A DNA stretch of 64,000 nt, taken from Argyresthia goedartella. Lineage: Eukaryota > Arthropoda > Insecta > Lepidoptera > Argyresthiidae. The notes beneath the pieces are model-generated. The model had not been told where the DNA came from. It searched no databases and saw only the letters and a program-made list of their open reading frames with translations. The stretch covers positions 31,444,201 to 31,508,200 of the forward strand of contig OX463810.1 of the NCBI GenBank assembly GCA_949825045.1. The letters run 5' to 3'. This document shows, in pieces, positions 12,963 through 24,479 of this stretch. How positions within the stretch are numbered: the first letter of the stretch is position 1; each line of letters opens with the position of its first letter. A program made the position numbers and the translations under genes.

Positions 12963-13605
12963 ATGGGTGCTGAAGATGATGAGACAGAAGAAGTTACAAA
13001 AAAGAAGAGACGAGTTCCTCTGTACCCGGGCTTCCCCGAACTAGCCCGATCTGACGTCAGCATACACCCATCTTACAATAAACTATGTTTGGCTTAGTAA
13101 GTACCTTTTCCACTTGTTACATGCTAGTGGACAATCCTTTTGGCATGATTGCTGCATGCCTGCACCAGTTTTCTCGCCTCTGAACCTGTTTCTCGCCCAT
13201 GCATGCTTCTCTCTTGTAACCTTCCGAGTACTCCCTCCAGGCGGCATTCAGAGGCCCACAAAACTTGTATTACATACCACCACTACAGCTCCCAGATCTA
13301 ACAGTCAATCATCAACTATAATAACATCTATTTTTTACAGCCGTGTGGTCTGCCGCCACCGCTACCACTGGGCAACTGTCGCCCAGCACAAGCAATTCAG
13401 GCGAGAGCTCTATATATTTGAACGACTGCAATATAATGCCCTAGACGGGGTGCGAGTCCATCGGGAGTTTTCAGAAGGAATCCTCTCTCACAAGATACCA
13501 CCACGGCGCTATCAGAACAAGCTGACACCAGACCCATTGACCATGCACCAGCGAATGAGAGTAGAGGAGATTGTCAGTGGGAGAATTGATTTCCGTCAGA
13601 AATAA
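12963..13605 (+). CDS. Unrecognised two-exon gene, 132 residues
   Basis: Exon 1 (12963-13096) begins MGAEDDETEEVTKKRRVPLY and ends in phase 2 before GTAAGT. Exon 2 (13341-13605) follows a TTTTTTACAG acceptor and ends with TAA. The join restores one frame: an acidic start, a basic patch, then an Arg/Tyr/Gln-rich C-terminal part (RRELYIFERLQYNALDGVRV) ending IDFRQK. No signal peptide or membrane segment is visible. It lies 882 bases after MIC19 and ends 106 bases from the stop of the convergent ABT1 gene. The clean splice signals and long open second exon support a real gene. I do not recognise the family and propose no function. Confidence 0.6.
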
Positions 13606-13711
13606 TAGAACATTTTGAGATCTTTGTTGAATTTGATTAGTTAGTAGAACTAAAACAGCCTCAATATATAACTTAAATGAAACACATAAGTATGTTACTT
13701 TTAGTAAATGT

Positions 13712-14694
13712 TTAATCTGTTGCAACTTTCTTCTTCATCTTTTTACTTCTCTCCACATTAGTTTGCAAGTAATTAGCCTCCTTCTTAGCCTGAGATATCT
13801 CGGCTCGCAGCCTCTGCTTGTAAGCAGCTCGCTCATATGCCAGTCTCTCACTCAGATGGATCCACTTGAATCGGGGTATGTATTTGATATTCCATATCAT
13901 GTCATAGTAGCGAGAACGTTTCCTTGTGCCAATTTTTGTGTTGTTCATTTTGGCTGCAACCAGTTTGGCATCTTTTTTCTTCTCAAATTCCACCCAACCT
14001 TCAGTGAATTGATTTGGAACGCGTTTTCGCTTTTCACCTGGTTCTGGAATAAGCAAGCCATATTTGTTACTAACATGCCGAGATTAAGCAACCTTACAAG
14101 AGCTACAATATTAATGCAGAGGAGAACAAAATAACAACAGTAGCAAACAACATGACTATACTCCCAATGCAATGGAACTGGAGGTATGTAAATGTTGAAT
14201 AGTTATACTTGATCAAGTATCACTGAATCCGCCTCAAGATACAATAAACGGGGTTCAGGGCCTGACATTCCTTAACACAGATTACCTACTAATCTAGCTA
14301 GGATGTCAGCTTGTCTCCCTACCTAAATGTACACGCATTTATAATTCTGTACTATAATATCTTCGTTCCTACCTTAATTTATTTACATTTCCTTTCTGAG
14401 AAATAAATGATATTTGATTAGACATAACCTCAAAAACTTACTTCCACTTGCTTGAAGGTAAATTCGTCCAACCTCGCCGACCTCACTGAAAATTTCTCGT
14501 ATCTTGGCAACGTTCATATAGGGAGGAATTGTAGATAAGTATATAATGCCTCGCTTTCGCGGTTTCTTCTTTATGGAGGGTTTACCAGACTCGGAGTGGA
14601 GCTCATTTTCGCTGTGCTGGGAGTTTGTGTCGACATCGGAGCCGTTCTCGGGAACTCTATTCATGTTCTCAATATCTGGCATTATGAAATGCAC
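13712..14694 (-). CDS. Abt1: ABT1/Esf2-family rRNA-processing factor, two exons
   Basis: Exon 1 is 14694-14442 and exon 2 is 14043-13712, both read on the minus strand. The donor is GTAAGT and the acceptor TTATTCCAG, giving 194 residues. After an acidic and Ser-rich N-terminus comes a basic patch (KKKPRKRG), then an RRM-like fold starting GIIYLSTIPPYM and EVGEVGRIYLQA. It continues across the splice into FTEGWVEFEKKKDAK, KIGTRKRSRYYD and FKWIHLSERLAYER, the family signature in yeast Esf2 and human ABT1. The C-terminus is Lys-rich. The family acts in the nucleolus in early 18S rRNA processing and also associates with TBP. A second ATG (MPDIEN) five codons in could be the true start. The gene is convergent with its neighbour. 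Confidence 0.88.
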
Positions 14695-16013
14695 GTCACA
14701 AACTTAAATTCTGCTCAACATTCTCTAATTTCACGTTTTGATAGCCTTTGGACCGTCGAATGCCCGCAGCGGGCAAGTTTGCAAAATGCGTCGACCGGCA
14801 AGCGACCCGCAGCGGGCGGATTTCCGGTGTGATTTCCGGTCGTATGGAGATGGGCGCTTTTAAACTAAAAATATAGGTTGGGAGCCGCTTTTATTACTTA
14901 CAGTTGGTACCCCATACACGAACGTATCTGTGGAGCTATCAAAAACCAGTCCGTGCATAGGAAAAAAATGAGTTCTGATCCAGTTTATCGGAACGATTTC
15001 TCGCGCGCTTTCGCGCGCTTTCACCGGGTTTTGATTGAATCGCGTTGCACATGTTTTTCGCTAGAAATGTATTATTTTTAATTGATACTAAGGTTGGTGT
15101 TGTACATATTGTATAAATAAAACAGAAAGTTAGTAAAAAATGTGTTTAATATAATTTTTATTAATTTTATTAATTAATAAAATAATTAATTAATCAATTT
15201 AATTTAAATGCTAGGTTTGACCTGGGACAGCTAGGCTCACGAATACATTATTGTTTTCATTCTTAAACACTAAATTAGCTTGTTTCATGGCAATTCTAAT
15301 AATATATAGGGTTCCTATCCTTTTTATACAATAAAACGCCGTGAGCGACGTTTTAGTAGGAGCAGGCAACAGCCCGCGGGGACCACCCACGTAGCCCCCT
15401 TGCCGGTTGAGCGTAATTTTTCAAAATGGCGCCCGCCACGATAAGGGATAGGCATACCTAGTTATGGTAGGATAATAGGTTGTATGTAGGTACAATCGAA
15501 CCAACTGAATCATGACCCACTTGCCTGATAATTCGTTTGAAACTTTCAAACTTGTAAGATCTATCTAAATGTCAGTGTCTAATCAAATGATAACAAGTTC
15601 GTTACCAAGGAAATAAACCTTCAAGCGAATTTCGACCTAATTGCATTTAAGGGGTTTAGCAAAATAAGCTTATGGTGGGTCATGATTCAGATGGTTCGAT
15701 AGTAGACTACTTATATTGCTCTGTGGTACATTGCTTCCCTGTCAAAATCATTCGGCAAGGGTCCGAATGGGTCAAATACTTCAGACGCATTAAGTTTGTA
15801 TTGTAGTAGCGATTTTCAAAGATACCACAATGAAAATATTATTATTGGGATCAGAAAAGCATTGAATATTAGAGAGAGGGCAAGCCGCCGCGTAGCGGCT
15901 GACCGTTGTATGCCCAGTGTGCATACAGGGCATTCAGTTGCTCTCAGCGAGAATGCCCGAGTGCACGCGCCGGCCGCCTTAAAAACTGACAACACTTAGC
16001 TTTATTTTCTAAA
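14695..16013. other. Intergenic region upstream of ABT1
   Basis: Contains GC-rich islands (14755-14830 and 15340-15440), an AT-rich stretch (15100-15200) and the inverted-repeat element at 15496-15699. No coding region could be supported. Confidence 0.5.
15496..15699. mobile_element. Short inverted-repeat (MITE-like) element
   Basis: Arms at 15496-15520 and 15675-15699 are reverse complements over 25 bases with one mismatch (they start TCGAACCA and end ATGACCCAC). The 154-base middle has no open frame. No clear target duplication was found. Confidence 0.6.
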
Positions 16014-16093
16014 ATGCCGGCCTGTGCAATTGTCCTATGCGAAAATCGCAGTGATTCGACAAATTTCCATAACAAGGGTATAACATTTCACAG
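16014..16093 (+). CDS. THAP-domain first-exon-like fragment 1
   Basis: The ATG gives MPACAIVLCENRSDSTNFHN and continues to ITFHR, ending before a GTAAAT donor. THAP C2CH zinc fingers begin M-P-x-C with a second Cys four residues later and reach a TFHRFP motif, and this piece matches in spacing. A C-x2-H second half would be expected in a later exon. I found none before the next elements, so this may be an orphan exon or the start of a gene whose later exons lie far away. THAP domains bind DNA and occur in host factors and P-element-type transposases. Confidence 0.5.
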
Positions 16094-16296
16094 GTAAATA
16101 CTGAAAATACAATATTTCTTCAATAAAACAACACGATTAACGAAATATTCCGAGGAAGTTATGCTATTGAGTTGCATCCAGATTCCGTCTCTCTCATACT
16201 CATTAGCGTTACCTACTAGCGAGAGAGATAGGAAATTAATTTAATGTCCATGACGCGAGCGGTGCAAAAAAGCAAAAAACCATCTAATGCGTTTAC

Positions 16297-16925
16297 CACA
16301 CGGCTGTAAGCCACCGTCCCAGCAGAGGTGACTTTGCTGGTTGCAATCCGTGTGGACGGCAGATGTAAGCCAAATTCTAAATGACCTTCATCGTCCTTGG
16401 CTTGCGGGAGCGTGATCAAATCCACGGATTGCAGCGGTGGCTTAAAGCCGTGTGGACGGCAGATTACAGCCAAACCAGGCAGTTGCGCTGTGACAGCCAG
16501 CGGGTGCGCACGTACGTTGTAGGTGAAAATGTCGTCGAGCCGCGAACGCGAACTCGTAAAATGTTTCCTTGTCCATTCTTAGGAAGTTATGAACATCATT
16601 GAAGTCTAATAATTCCAATAAGTTTTAATGGCTAAGAATCGATCGTTCTTTCAACCAACGATTCATCCACTTCCTTTTTTTTTTCTTTTTTTCATCAATT
16701 GCGGACAAAAACGCTAAGGCAAGGCCCACTTTTTGAAATTTTGACAAATTTGGAGCCATTTCTACAACACGGAGATGTTTTCACGCCAGAAGACGACTAG
16801 CGAGTTATTCGCGAGCGTGGCTTGGCGCGTTGGCTGACATCCGTCTAGGCGAAACACAATCCGCGGATGCAAGCCAGTTTCCGCCAAGGTGACCCCTGCT
16901 GGGACGCTGGCTTACAGCCGTCTGG
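16297..16925. mobile_element. MITE-like element with ~60-bp imperfect terminal inverted repeats
   Basis: The left end (ACGGCTGTAAGCCACCGTCC...) and the reverse complement of 16862-16925 (ACGGCTGTAAGCCAGCGTCC...) agree over about 60 bases with small differences. An internal partial copy of the same motif (CCGTGTGGACGGCAGAT) occurs at 16350 and 16449. No transposase frame is present and the target duplication is not clear. Confidence 0.55.
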
Positions 16926-17629
16926 TACATGTTTAAGCGCACAGAAATTAGACGAGGGGCGAAGGATCAAGTCTACCACTCGCCAACCTCCTTAGACCGA
17001 AACCGGTACAACCGGTAAAAAGTAGATCTGGGGGAGTTTTTGCCGTTTCTCTCAACCCCGAGGCCCACCTTCCAAAAGTATTTTTTAGTATGTATTTAAA
17101 AAATGACTTGTAGTTTTATGTAAGTCAAATTTTGACTTTGAATAAGATAATTTTTATTCAATAAAAAAAAGAATCTGAATATGAATAAATTGGTACCGTA
17201 AAACGGGGTGACGAGGACGGGGTAAGAACAGGTAACCTGGTTATTGCAAGTATAGATGGCGTTAGCCAGTTGAGTCGCGTTTGCGAGTATATTGAGGAGG
17301 CATATATACTCAACCAACAGTGGGTGCGTACCCTGACAGGCTGATGATGAGATGAGATCAAAGCAAGCAAAAATTCAACCGAAAACAAAATCTATTTTTA
17401 AAATTTAATAATCGATTTTTACGGCATCACGGCACGGTCGCCATCGATCGTTTTTGGTATTTCACTACTAAATTAGTATATTTGAGGCACTGCAGAATGA
17501 TATTGGTATAATTTTAGTACATTGCCAAATTTTAGTATAATGTTGGTAGAATTATAACAATTAATTCTTTGGTATTTTCACCTGACAACACTGAAAAGAA
17601 ATAACTCGAGCTCATAGTTCAAACTGTGC

Positions 17630-20102
17630 TTAACCCTTGGGACGCCTAAGGCCGGATCCGTCCGACCCCCCTCGGATGCTTAAGGACGGATCCGTCCGAG
17701 AGGTATTGAGTCTAGTTTTATTTAATTTTGGGATTTATAGCTACGACTTAGAGTATACAATTCTTTGCTCATGAATCTGAACGAACCAAGGAAGCCAATA
17801 AAACCTTCACTCAGTCGTAATTCCATAAACTTCATTCATTTTTGAGCTGTCAACGAACGTCATTGTTTGTGCGCGCGGATTGGCAGTGAAAATTGAGAAC
17901 CGCACAAAGGAAAAGTGTTTTTTGCTCGATTTAGCAGAGGAAATGTAAGTAAACCTTTTGTTTTATTGTTCTTTACTAAATATAGAAGCTACCTGAGCAA
18001 ATAGAATACGTAAACTTAGCATAGTTTTCGAAAAATGCTGTTTTCGAAAAATGTTGTGGCAAAACCTCGACAGAAATGTAGCCGTTTGGCAAGTTTATTC
18101 TTTCGCATTGTGAAGTGATATTATTTCCCGACTATTGATTAAGTTATGTCATTTTGTAGACAATTTCATTGTCATTACAAACGATAATAAGTATTTTTAG
18201 GATAGTGAGGTTAGGTTGTCGTAAAAAGCAATTTTCAACAAGTAGTATTCAAAACACACGCACACAGACGCAGAAAAAGATGGCGGCATCTTGTGTTGTA
18301 CACTACGCGGCCATGATGGTTATACAGGAGGTTTATATAAATTGTTCTCGAATGGATTATTATAAAAAAGTGCTTTTACATCATCCAAGCTCAGTAAGTA
18401 GCTCGCCTTTGTGCACTACTTTTATTTACTTTTTCTGTATATCTGCTTTTGCTGTGCAATAAAGAAATTATGAAGTAGGTTTTATGCCTGTCCATACAGG
18501 TCTCGTAGGTCATTTAGATTACAATATCAACTGGACGAAAGGAGGATGCAAACTCTTTAGGTTCAAGTTTAGGATTATATGAAATCGGTCAAGTGCGTGT
18601 CAAGTGACTTATTCCGAAAAAAAATCATAACTTTTTTTTTCACTTTTTCGAAAAAATAATATACGTATATATTTATTATTTAAACTTTATAATTATAATA
18701 AACTTTATATATTTCTATACAATAAAATATAAATCGCGAAAAAATATAAAATAATAAATAATTCAGTCTCGTGTCGATTGCCATAACTACTTTTCGCACT
18801 TGTTTTGTTGCATAGCCACAAACTAATCGCATAACAATTGCTCGCGAGAGCGCTAAATTCTGGATTTGGCTAGGCGATGGCGGTGAGCGGTGCCGAGACG
18901 TGCCGAGCTGTCTACAAACCGGTCCTCGCTATGGCAATTGCCATGAGATTCGTTTGGGCGACTGGTTCTAGTGCCGAATAACTTTGTCTTCGAACTTTCT
19001 TTTTGGTCATGATTTTCAAAATTAAATTGATTTGTCTTACAGTGAGGACAATGGATCCTTTTATACCTTTACCAACGCCGTTAATTACGGGCCTTGGAGT
19101 TCAGAGGATGCCGGACGGATCCCTGATAGTTGCGGATCAAGTGGTTCTGGAGAGAACGACCTTGGGGATTCGAGTAGGCATAATACAATTAGTTTGGTTT
19201 ATTACGTACTTTTTAACGCTTTTAACTTTTGAATGAATGTACACCAGAATCTCAGAAAGCCTACTATTTACGACATTTTACCAAAGAACATTTTTTTCTG
19301 TAATTAAATTGTGAGATTTCGTGGCAAAAATATCTAGGCTTCATTCGGATAAATATTTTCAACCTCCTAAATATGTTTTTTTTTGTGTGCAGGTATGTAA
19401 TATGTGTAATAAAAAATTCCAGTAAGATATTGGTTTTACTTATTTATCATAAAAACCATTTTTGCAATGCCTTTTTCATATAATTATTAAATAAAAACAA
19501 AGAACCAGAAAGAAACAGTTTGTCTCAACTTTATTTCACCTAAAGTGAACATCCTATATACTCGGACGGATCCGGGCATAGGCAGACGACGATTATTTAC
19601 TCCGCCCGGATCCGTCCCTAGGCAGACGAGCAGTAATAGCTGATCTACGCACACATGCACAAAATATCCAATGTCATTTGGAAATCTACACTATTTTTAC
19701 CGTTTTCGTAAGATTTTACTATGGGCAAGGTATCAATATGTGTTGCCATTTGAAAGCTGATAAATTCTACTATAAGTTGGTACATCTACATTTTTTGTAG
19801 GGAACAGACAACAACCACAGAGTAACTTATATAATACACAACAACTACTAAGAAATGTAGGTTGGTTGAAGTTTCAATTTATTTCTTCTAAAATAAATAG
19901 ATTTTCCTACTTTTTAGCATAAAAATAAATTGTAAAGCATTCATTAGTTATCTGTTTTACGATAACAATCACTCATTTATAAATTAACTATTCGCGAAAA
20001 ATAATAATTTCGTCACACGCGCGAACGCGCTTTCTACGGTCGTGAACTCCCGGCAGCCGAGGGGGTGCGAGTTGCGGAGCTTCTTGGCGCACGAAAGGTT
20101 AA
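17630..20102 (+). mobile_element. piggyBac-like non-autonomous element flanked by TTAA
   Basis: TTAA at 17630-17633 is followed by CCCTTGGGACGCC. TTAA at 20099-20102 is preceded by GGCGCACGAAAGG, and the ends match as inverted repeats at 9 of 13 positions. Subterminal repeats with CGGATCCG occur twice at the left (17652-17694) and twice at the right (19567-19614) in opposite orientation. A Ser/Asp/Gly-rich frame at 19033-19172, bounded by TTACAG and GTAGGC, could be a transposase N-terminal remnant. No DDD catalytic domain is present, so the copy cannot move itself. Confidence 0.55.
18570..18612 (+). repeat. Partial copy of a lepidopteran interspersed motif
   Basis: GAAATCGGTCAAGTGCGTGTC matches the start of the longer copy at 25485-25525. 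Dispersed copies of this motif are, to my knowledge, common in Lepidoptera. Confidence 0.4.
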
Positions 20103-20739
20103 ACTGTTTTTTTTTCTTTATTAAGCTTTCCTTGTCTCTTATTGCGTTTTTCGTATAAATCCTTCTCTTTTAACCATGGACGTCATTACGTCCATGCTTT
20201 TAACATAGTGAGGTTTGTCACAGCTTCAGGGTCCCCCGGTAGTGGTTTATTCTCCCTGATGATGGCTGCATTTTTGTGTGTGTATGATACTTGTGTTTGC
20301 TAGTTCGGTTTGGAGCGGGCAAATATTTCTAAAGATGAAGCGCAGATACGAACAGAAATACAGGGCAGACGGGGACAAACCCTGAATTCTCTGCTTGGTT
20401 GAGTAAAGATAAAAATAGAGAAAACGATTTAAGTAAATACCTTATCGAGGTTTAATCTGATTGATAAAAAACATATTTCTTCCATATTACACGTTAAACA
20501 AGGTTTGACTGATGGCTGTACTTCATTAGAACCCTCGACCGAGATGCTTAAATGTAATAGATTAAGTAATAACGATTATACTTTTTATTTATGATAAATA
20601 TGTGTGTTTGTTTTATTTAGACTATTTCTCAAAATAGTGAAAATCTAAGGATAATTTTATTGGTAGGTATATTGACTTTTCTTTTTAGTATTTTACTTAT
20701 AGTACTGGCAGGACATTGGTATGTTTCTAAATTTCAAAA
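20103..20739. other. Intergenic stretch before RTF2
   Basis: No gene or clear repeat is visible. A T-rich tract and a GGTCCCCCGG segment near 20230 are unexplained. Confidence 0.4.
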
Positions 20740-20750
20740 CGGTCACACTG
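20740..20750 (+). promoter_or_regulatory. Motif-1 (M1BP-type) core promoter element of RTF2
   Basis: CGGTCACACTG fits the insect core-promoter consensus YGGTCACACTR, usually found at the start sites of broadly expressed genes. It lies 119 bases before the RTF2 start codon, which suits a short 5' UTR. Confidence 0.55.
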
Positions 20751-20868
20751 ACGGTCGCATCACGTCACGAACGATTTAACACGACGATTTGTTTTAGGGT
20801 TGTTTTCGTGTTTATTTGCCAATATCTGCTCGGAAACTTCCTAATTTTTGCAATAAACCTCCTCAAAG

Positions 20869-22322
20869 ATGGGTTGCGATGGCGGTACAATACCACGTCG
20901 AGATGAGCTCGTGCGAATGAAGAAGAAACCCGAACAGGTACGTAGGTAACCAATCAATTACTCTACAAAGTCTAAAATCTTGGGCAATTATGTCAAATTC
21001 TTCCTTATTTATTTCTATAGAAAGACAAAGACGCTGAGCGTTCGTTCAAGTGGCGCAACTGTGCGTTGTCGCAACAGAAGCTGCAGGAGCCGATAGTGGC
21101 GTGTGGACTCGGCAGGCTCTACAGCAAGAGCTCCGTCCTTGAAGCTCTCCTGGACAAGGAGTCCAAGCCAGAATCCATCAGCCACATCAAGAATCTCAAG
21201 GTAAACATGATTTACTACATATATTTTGATTGTATTTGTGTATTCTGGTCAGAATGTCGATAAGGCGCCCTTATCGACATTTAACATTACTCTTAAAATT
21301 CCAGGATATCAAAGACCTCCAACTAATTAAGAACCCAGCCTTCAAAGACACTGAGCACGCGGGAGGCGCTGTCGGCGACGGCGCGGCTCCATACATATGC
21401 CCCATCAGCGGAATCGAGATGACTGGCAAGTTCCGCTTTGTCTTCATGTGGCGCTGCGGCTGTGTGCTCGCCGAGAGGGCCTTGAAAGAGGTCAAGCAGA
21501 ATATCTGCCATATGGTTAGTGCTTTGAATTGTTGGCATAAGTTCTGAAAGGAACCAAAAGTCTATTTGTACCCAGGCTGACACAGATTTGAGCCAGTCCT
21601 TTCTCCACCATATTGATTGATTGACAGAGTGAATGTTGATACATGTTGATACCTTGCAAACCTTCCAGATAGGTAGATAGATACCTATTCTGAAACAATC
21701 GGAAGTATCATTGTCTGTCCCAGTAAGAACAGAATTCAAAACCTGTTCTCCCTTTTAGAAGAACTGGACTTAATTTATTTTTAACTGATATTTCCAGTGT
21801 CAGCATCCCTTCACAGCAGATGACGTCGTGGTTTTAAATGGAACTGATGAAGATATTGAAATGCTCAAGACAAAGATGGCGATGCGCTTAGCAAGCAGAA
21901 AGACCACCAAGAAATCCAAATCAGAGAAAAAGGTCACCACAGAAATCAAAACTGAACCATCAACATCAATAGAGACTACAGCCCCTGAAGTCAAAGAAAT
22001 CAAGAAGGAAGTTGATTTCAAAGTCGAACAAGAGCCAGGACCCAGCGGGAGCAATACAACAAAAAAAGAAATTGAAACAATACCACTAGCTCTACCCAAG
22101 TTTAACCCTAACAAGGTGGCACGTGGTCACTTCGGGTCCTCAAAGCGGGCATTCTCTAACAACCTGGTACAAGATCCGTCTTATAAGAAGACTAAGAAAG
22201 AGTACAGTGTAGCGAGCGACCCACAGAGCAGTGAAGTGTACAAGTCGTTATTCACCTCCCACAAGGACGAGAAGGACCAGAAGAGAGCTCATTGGGTTAC
22301 ATACAACCCATTTTATAATTAG
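20869..22322 (+). CDS. Rtf2: Replication termination factor 2 (RTF2), four exons
   Basis: Exons are 20869-20937, 21021-21200, 21305-21514 and 21798-22322. All joins are phase 0 with GT-AG introns, giving 327 residues. The N-terminus MGCDGGTIPRRDELVRMKKK is the family signature. Two U-box/RING-like halves follow: WRNCALSQQKL with VACGLGRLYS, and YICPISGIEM with FMWRCGCVL and CHMCQHPF. The C-terminal third is Lys/Ser-rich and disordered, ending NPFYN. RTF2 acts in the nucleus at replication forks; yeast Rtf2 also affects splicing, and human RTF2 is removed from stalled forks by the DDI1/2 shuttles. A motif-1 promoter element lies just upstream. The gene is intact in this window. Confidence 0.93.
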
Positions 22323-22388
22323 GTAAAGTAAGTAATAATTAATAAATTAAGCATAGGGGTACTCTATATATTACATCATACATCTTAG

Positions 22389-22621
22389 TACAGTCAGCAT
22401 CAGATATATATGAGCGCGCAAGCTATTCAAATAGATCTACACATCCTAAGCAACCAGAAATATCTACACAGCGAAAGTCAAAATTATCTCAACACCCTCA
22501 GTGTTAACATGGACGTTGACATAATTTTGACACTTTGGCTTTGTAGATATTTCTGGTTGTTTATGATGTGTAGATCTATTTGAGTAGCTTGCGTTCTCAT
22601 ACATATCTGATGCTGACTGTA
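22389..22621. mobile_element. Tc1/mariner-type fold-back MITE with TA duplication
   Basis: TA-flanked ends CAGTCAGCATCAGATAT and its complement open a nearly full-length hairpin. Arms at 22389-22480 and 22530-22621 pair almost throughout. TA duplication and a CAGT start are typical of mariner-derived MITEs. It has no coding capacity. Confidence 0.75.
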
Positions 22622-22869
22622 CAATGAAGGCAGAAACATATGTTGTGGGCTTGACTATTGACTATACATATAGGTATGTATGTGAATGTCTAGTGTAGTT
22701 ATTATATTTAACTAGTGATGTAATGATACATAATTTAGTCGATACCGTTTTTATAGAAATTAATCGGCGATACTGATAGCTTAACCCCTCAGTTACCACC
22801 GTCGTTAGCTAACGCGACTTTTCTGTTAAAGGTTTTAAATTTTATTACCATGGCGTAGGGTTCAAAATC

Positions 22870-23843
22870 CCTTTATTCCCACTAGTTCAATTGAACAGTT
22901 CAGTTGACTGAACTAGTGGGATTTTTTCCCCACTAGTTCAATTGACACTAATTCAGTTGCTTGTCTGTTCTGTTGTGTTATTATTACTTGTAAGTAATAT
23001 TCCTAAAATGTTTTACTAAGTTTTACTTTTATTTATATAAAATTAAGAGAGTGTATCTACTAAGAGATAATGGGTTGTTAGGAGGTATTAATAGATAGAT
23101 AGTGGAACTTCCATCAACTTTCTGCTATCCTGGTATATGTAAAATCTTGTTGTTTATAGATACGCTCCCCATCACTGGCTCTCACTAAAGTCGGGTCAAG
23201 ATAATAGGTGCACTGACTGTGATAAGGTTGAATTTAGTTTAGGCCAGTGCACCTATTATCTTGACCCGACTTTAGTATTATTAGGGTATATATGTGCTCC
23301 TAGTACTTTTGGATTTTATTGTGAGGTACCGAAATAAAAGATTAAGATAGTTTCATTCTCAAGTTCGCTTAAGCCATTCGTGATGTATAAGAGAGGGACA
23401 AATATTACGTAATCAGTTACTAAGCGTAAAAGTTTTTGTATTAAACCTTAAAAAGGGGAACTCTATTCCCACAACATAACCTCATGGCTTGGTAATAAAT
23501 TCGAATCCCAATGAAAAATTGTGCCTGCTCGCGCCTTATTAAGGAATAAAAGCTTCCTAAGGAGATATAACACATATCTCCTTACCGTAGTACCGTTTGT
23601 ATAAGATTTGGAGATGTTTTGCTATAACAAGCAAATTCACCTTTGCTTAATACTTTGAGCAAAAATATGTTTGATTTATTAGTTCGTGATTCGTGAAAAT
23701 AGTAGCCGCAATATTTATTATATATATCATTAGTATCTTAGAGGTGAAACCAAGCAAAAAGCTTGTTATATTTTCAACTGAACAAATGGGGAAAAAATCC
23801 CACTTGTTCACTCAACTGTACTGTCAACTAGTGGGAATAAAGG
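22870..23843. mobile_element. Non-autonomous DNA transposon, 974 bp, 8-bp target duplication
   Basis: Terminal inverted repeats of about 75 bases start CCTTTATTCCCACTAGTT at the left and mirror this at 23774-23843. Within each end the CCCACTAGTTC-type motif occurs twice. The flanks TCAAAATC (22862-22869) and TCGAAATC (23844-23851) are 8-bp duplications with one difference, fitting hAT- or P-type insertion. No transposase frame is present. A separate perfect hairpin lies inside. Confidence 0.65.
23184..23276. repeat. Perfect 32-bp inverted repeat with 29-base loop
   Basis: Arms 23184-23215 and 23245-23276 are exact reverse complements (starting ACTAAAGTCGGGTC). The hairpin lies in the middle of the 974-bp DNA element. 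A perfect arm inside otherwise diverged DNA suggests a recent fold-back insertion or gene conversion. Confidence 0.75.
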
Positions 23844-23937
23844 TCGAAATCGCGATCCATCCCAACTACCCTCGGTTTTTGAGTAGTTAAGTAGGATGAC
23901 AAATCAAATTAATAATGAATGATGTGCTCATTATGCA

Positions 23938-24075
23938 TAAGAGTAATACGTCGCGCCACACGTTATGAGCGGTGGCCTTGAAAGCGCAGTAGTCACTTTT
24001 CAATACCTACCACATATGCACAGTAGTTCCCGCCAACGTCACCCAGCGCTCTTAATTTGTGGCGCGAGGTACTTA
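23938..24075. repeat. Small imperfect inverted repeat
   Basis: 23938-23975 and the complement of 24044-24075 share TAAG...CGCGCCACA...TTA.GAGCG. It could be a short degraded MITE. No target duplication was recognised. Confidence 0.35.
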
Positions 24076-24479
24076 ATTTAATACGGCTAGACTTTGTGAA
24101 ATGTGGAAGAAAAATAAAAATATATAGGTATGGATATTATTAAAAATACCAAGTCAAATTCAAGGCAATTTGTAATAGTGATAAACAAGAAAGTAATTAT
24201 CATTACACAAAGTAATAATCAATACATTATTATTATTTATTTATTTCGGGTTATTGAATATACCCATAGAAAAAAAAATACAAAATTATGTGGAATTCAA
24301 GATTACAATATAAAAATGGTGCAATAGCAAATTGTTATTGTCAAAATAATAAATAAAAAACAGGAACAACAGTTAAATTAATATGATGTAAAAGCAATTA
24401 TTTGCAATATAATAATGTGGAATAGCAAATTTTTACTGTCAAAATTATAAATAAAATAAAATAAAAGTAAGACTTCAGT

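Noticed and set aside
14596..14832. Plus-strand frame opposite ABT1 exon 1
   Set aside because: Opposite a conserved exon, with no splice or domain support.
23184..23276. A microRNA precursor
   Set aside because: Arms are perfectly paired over 32 bases inside a transposon; fold-back repeat is the simpler reading, without small-RNA data.
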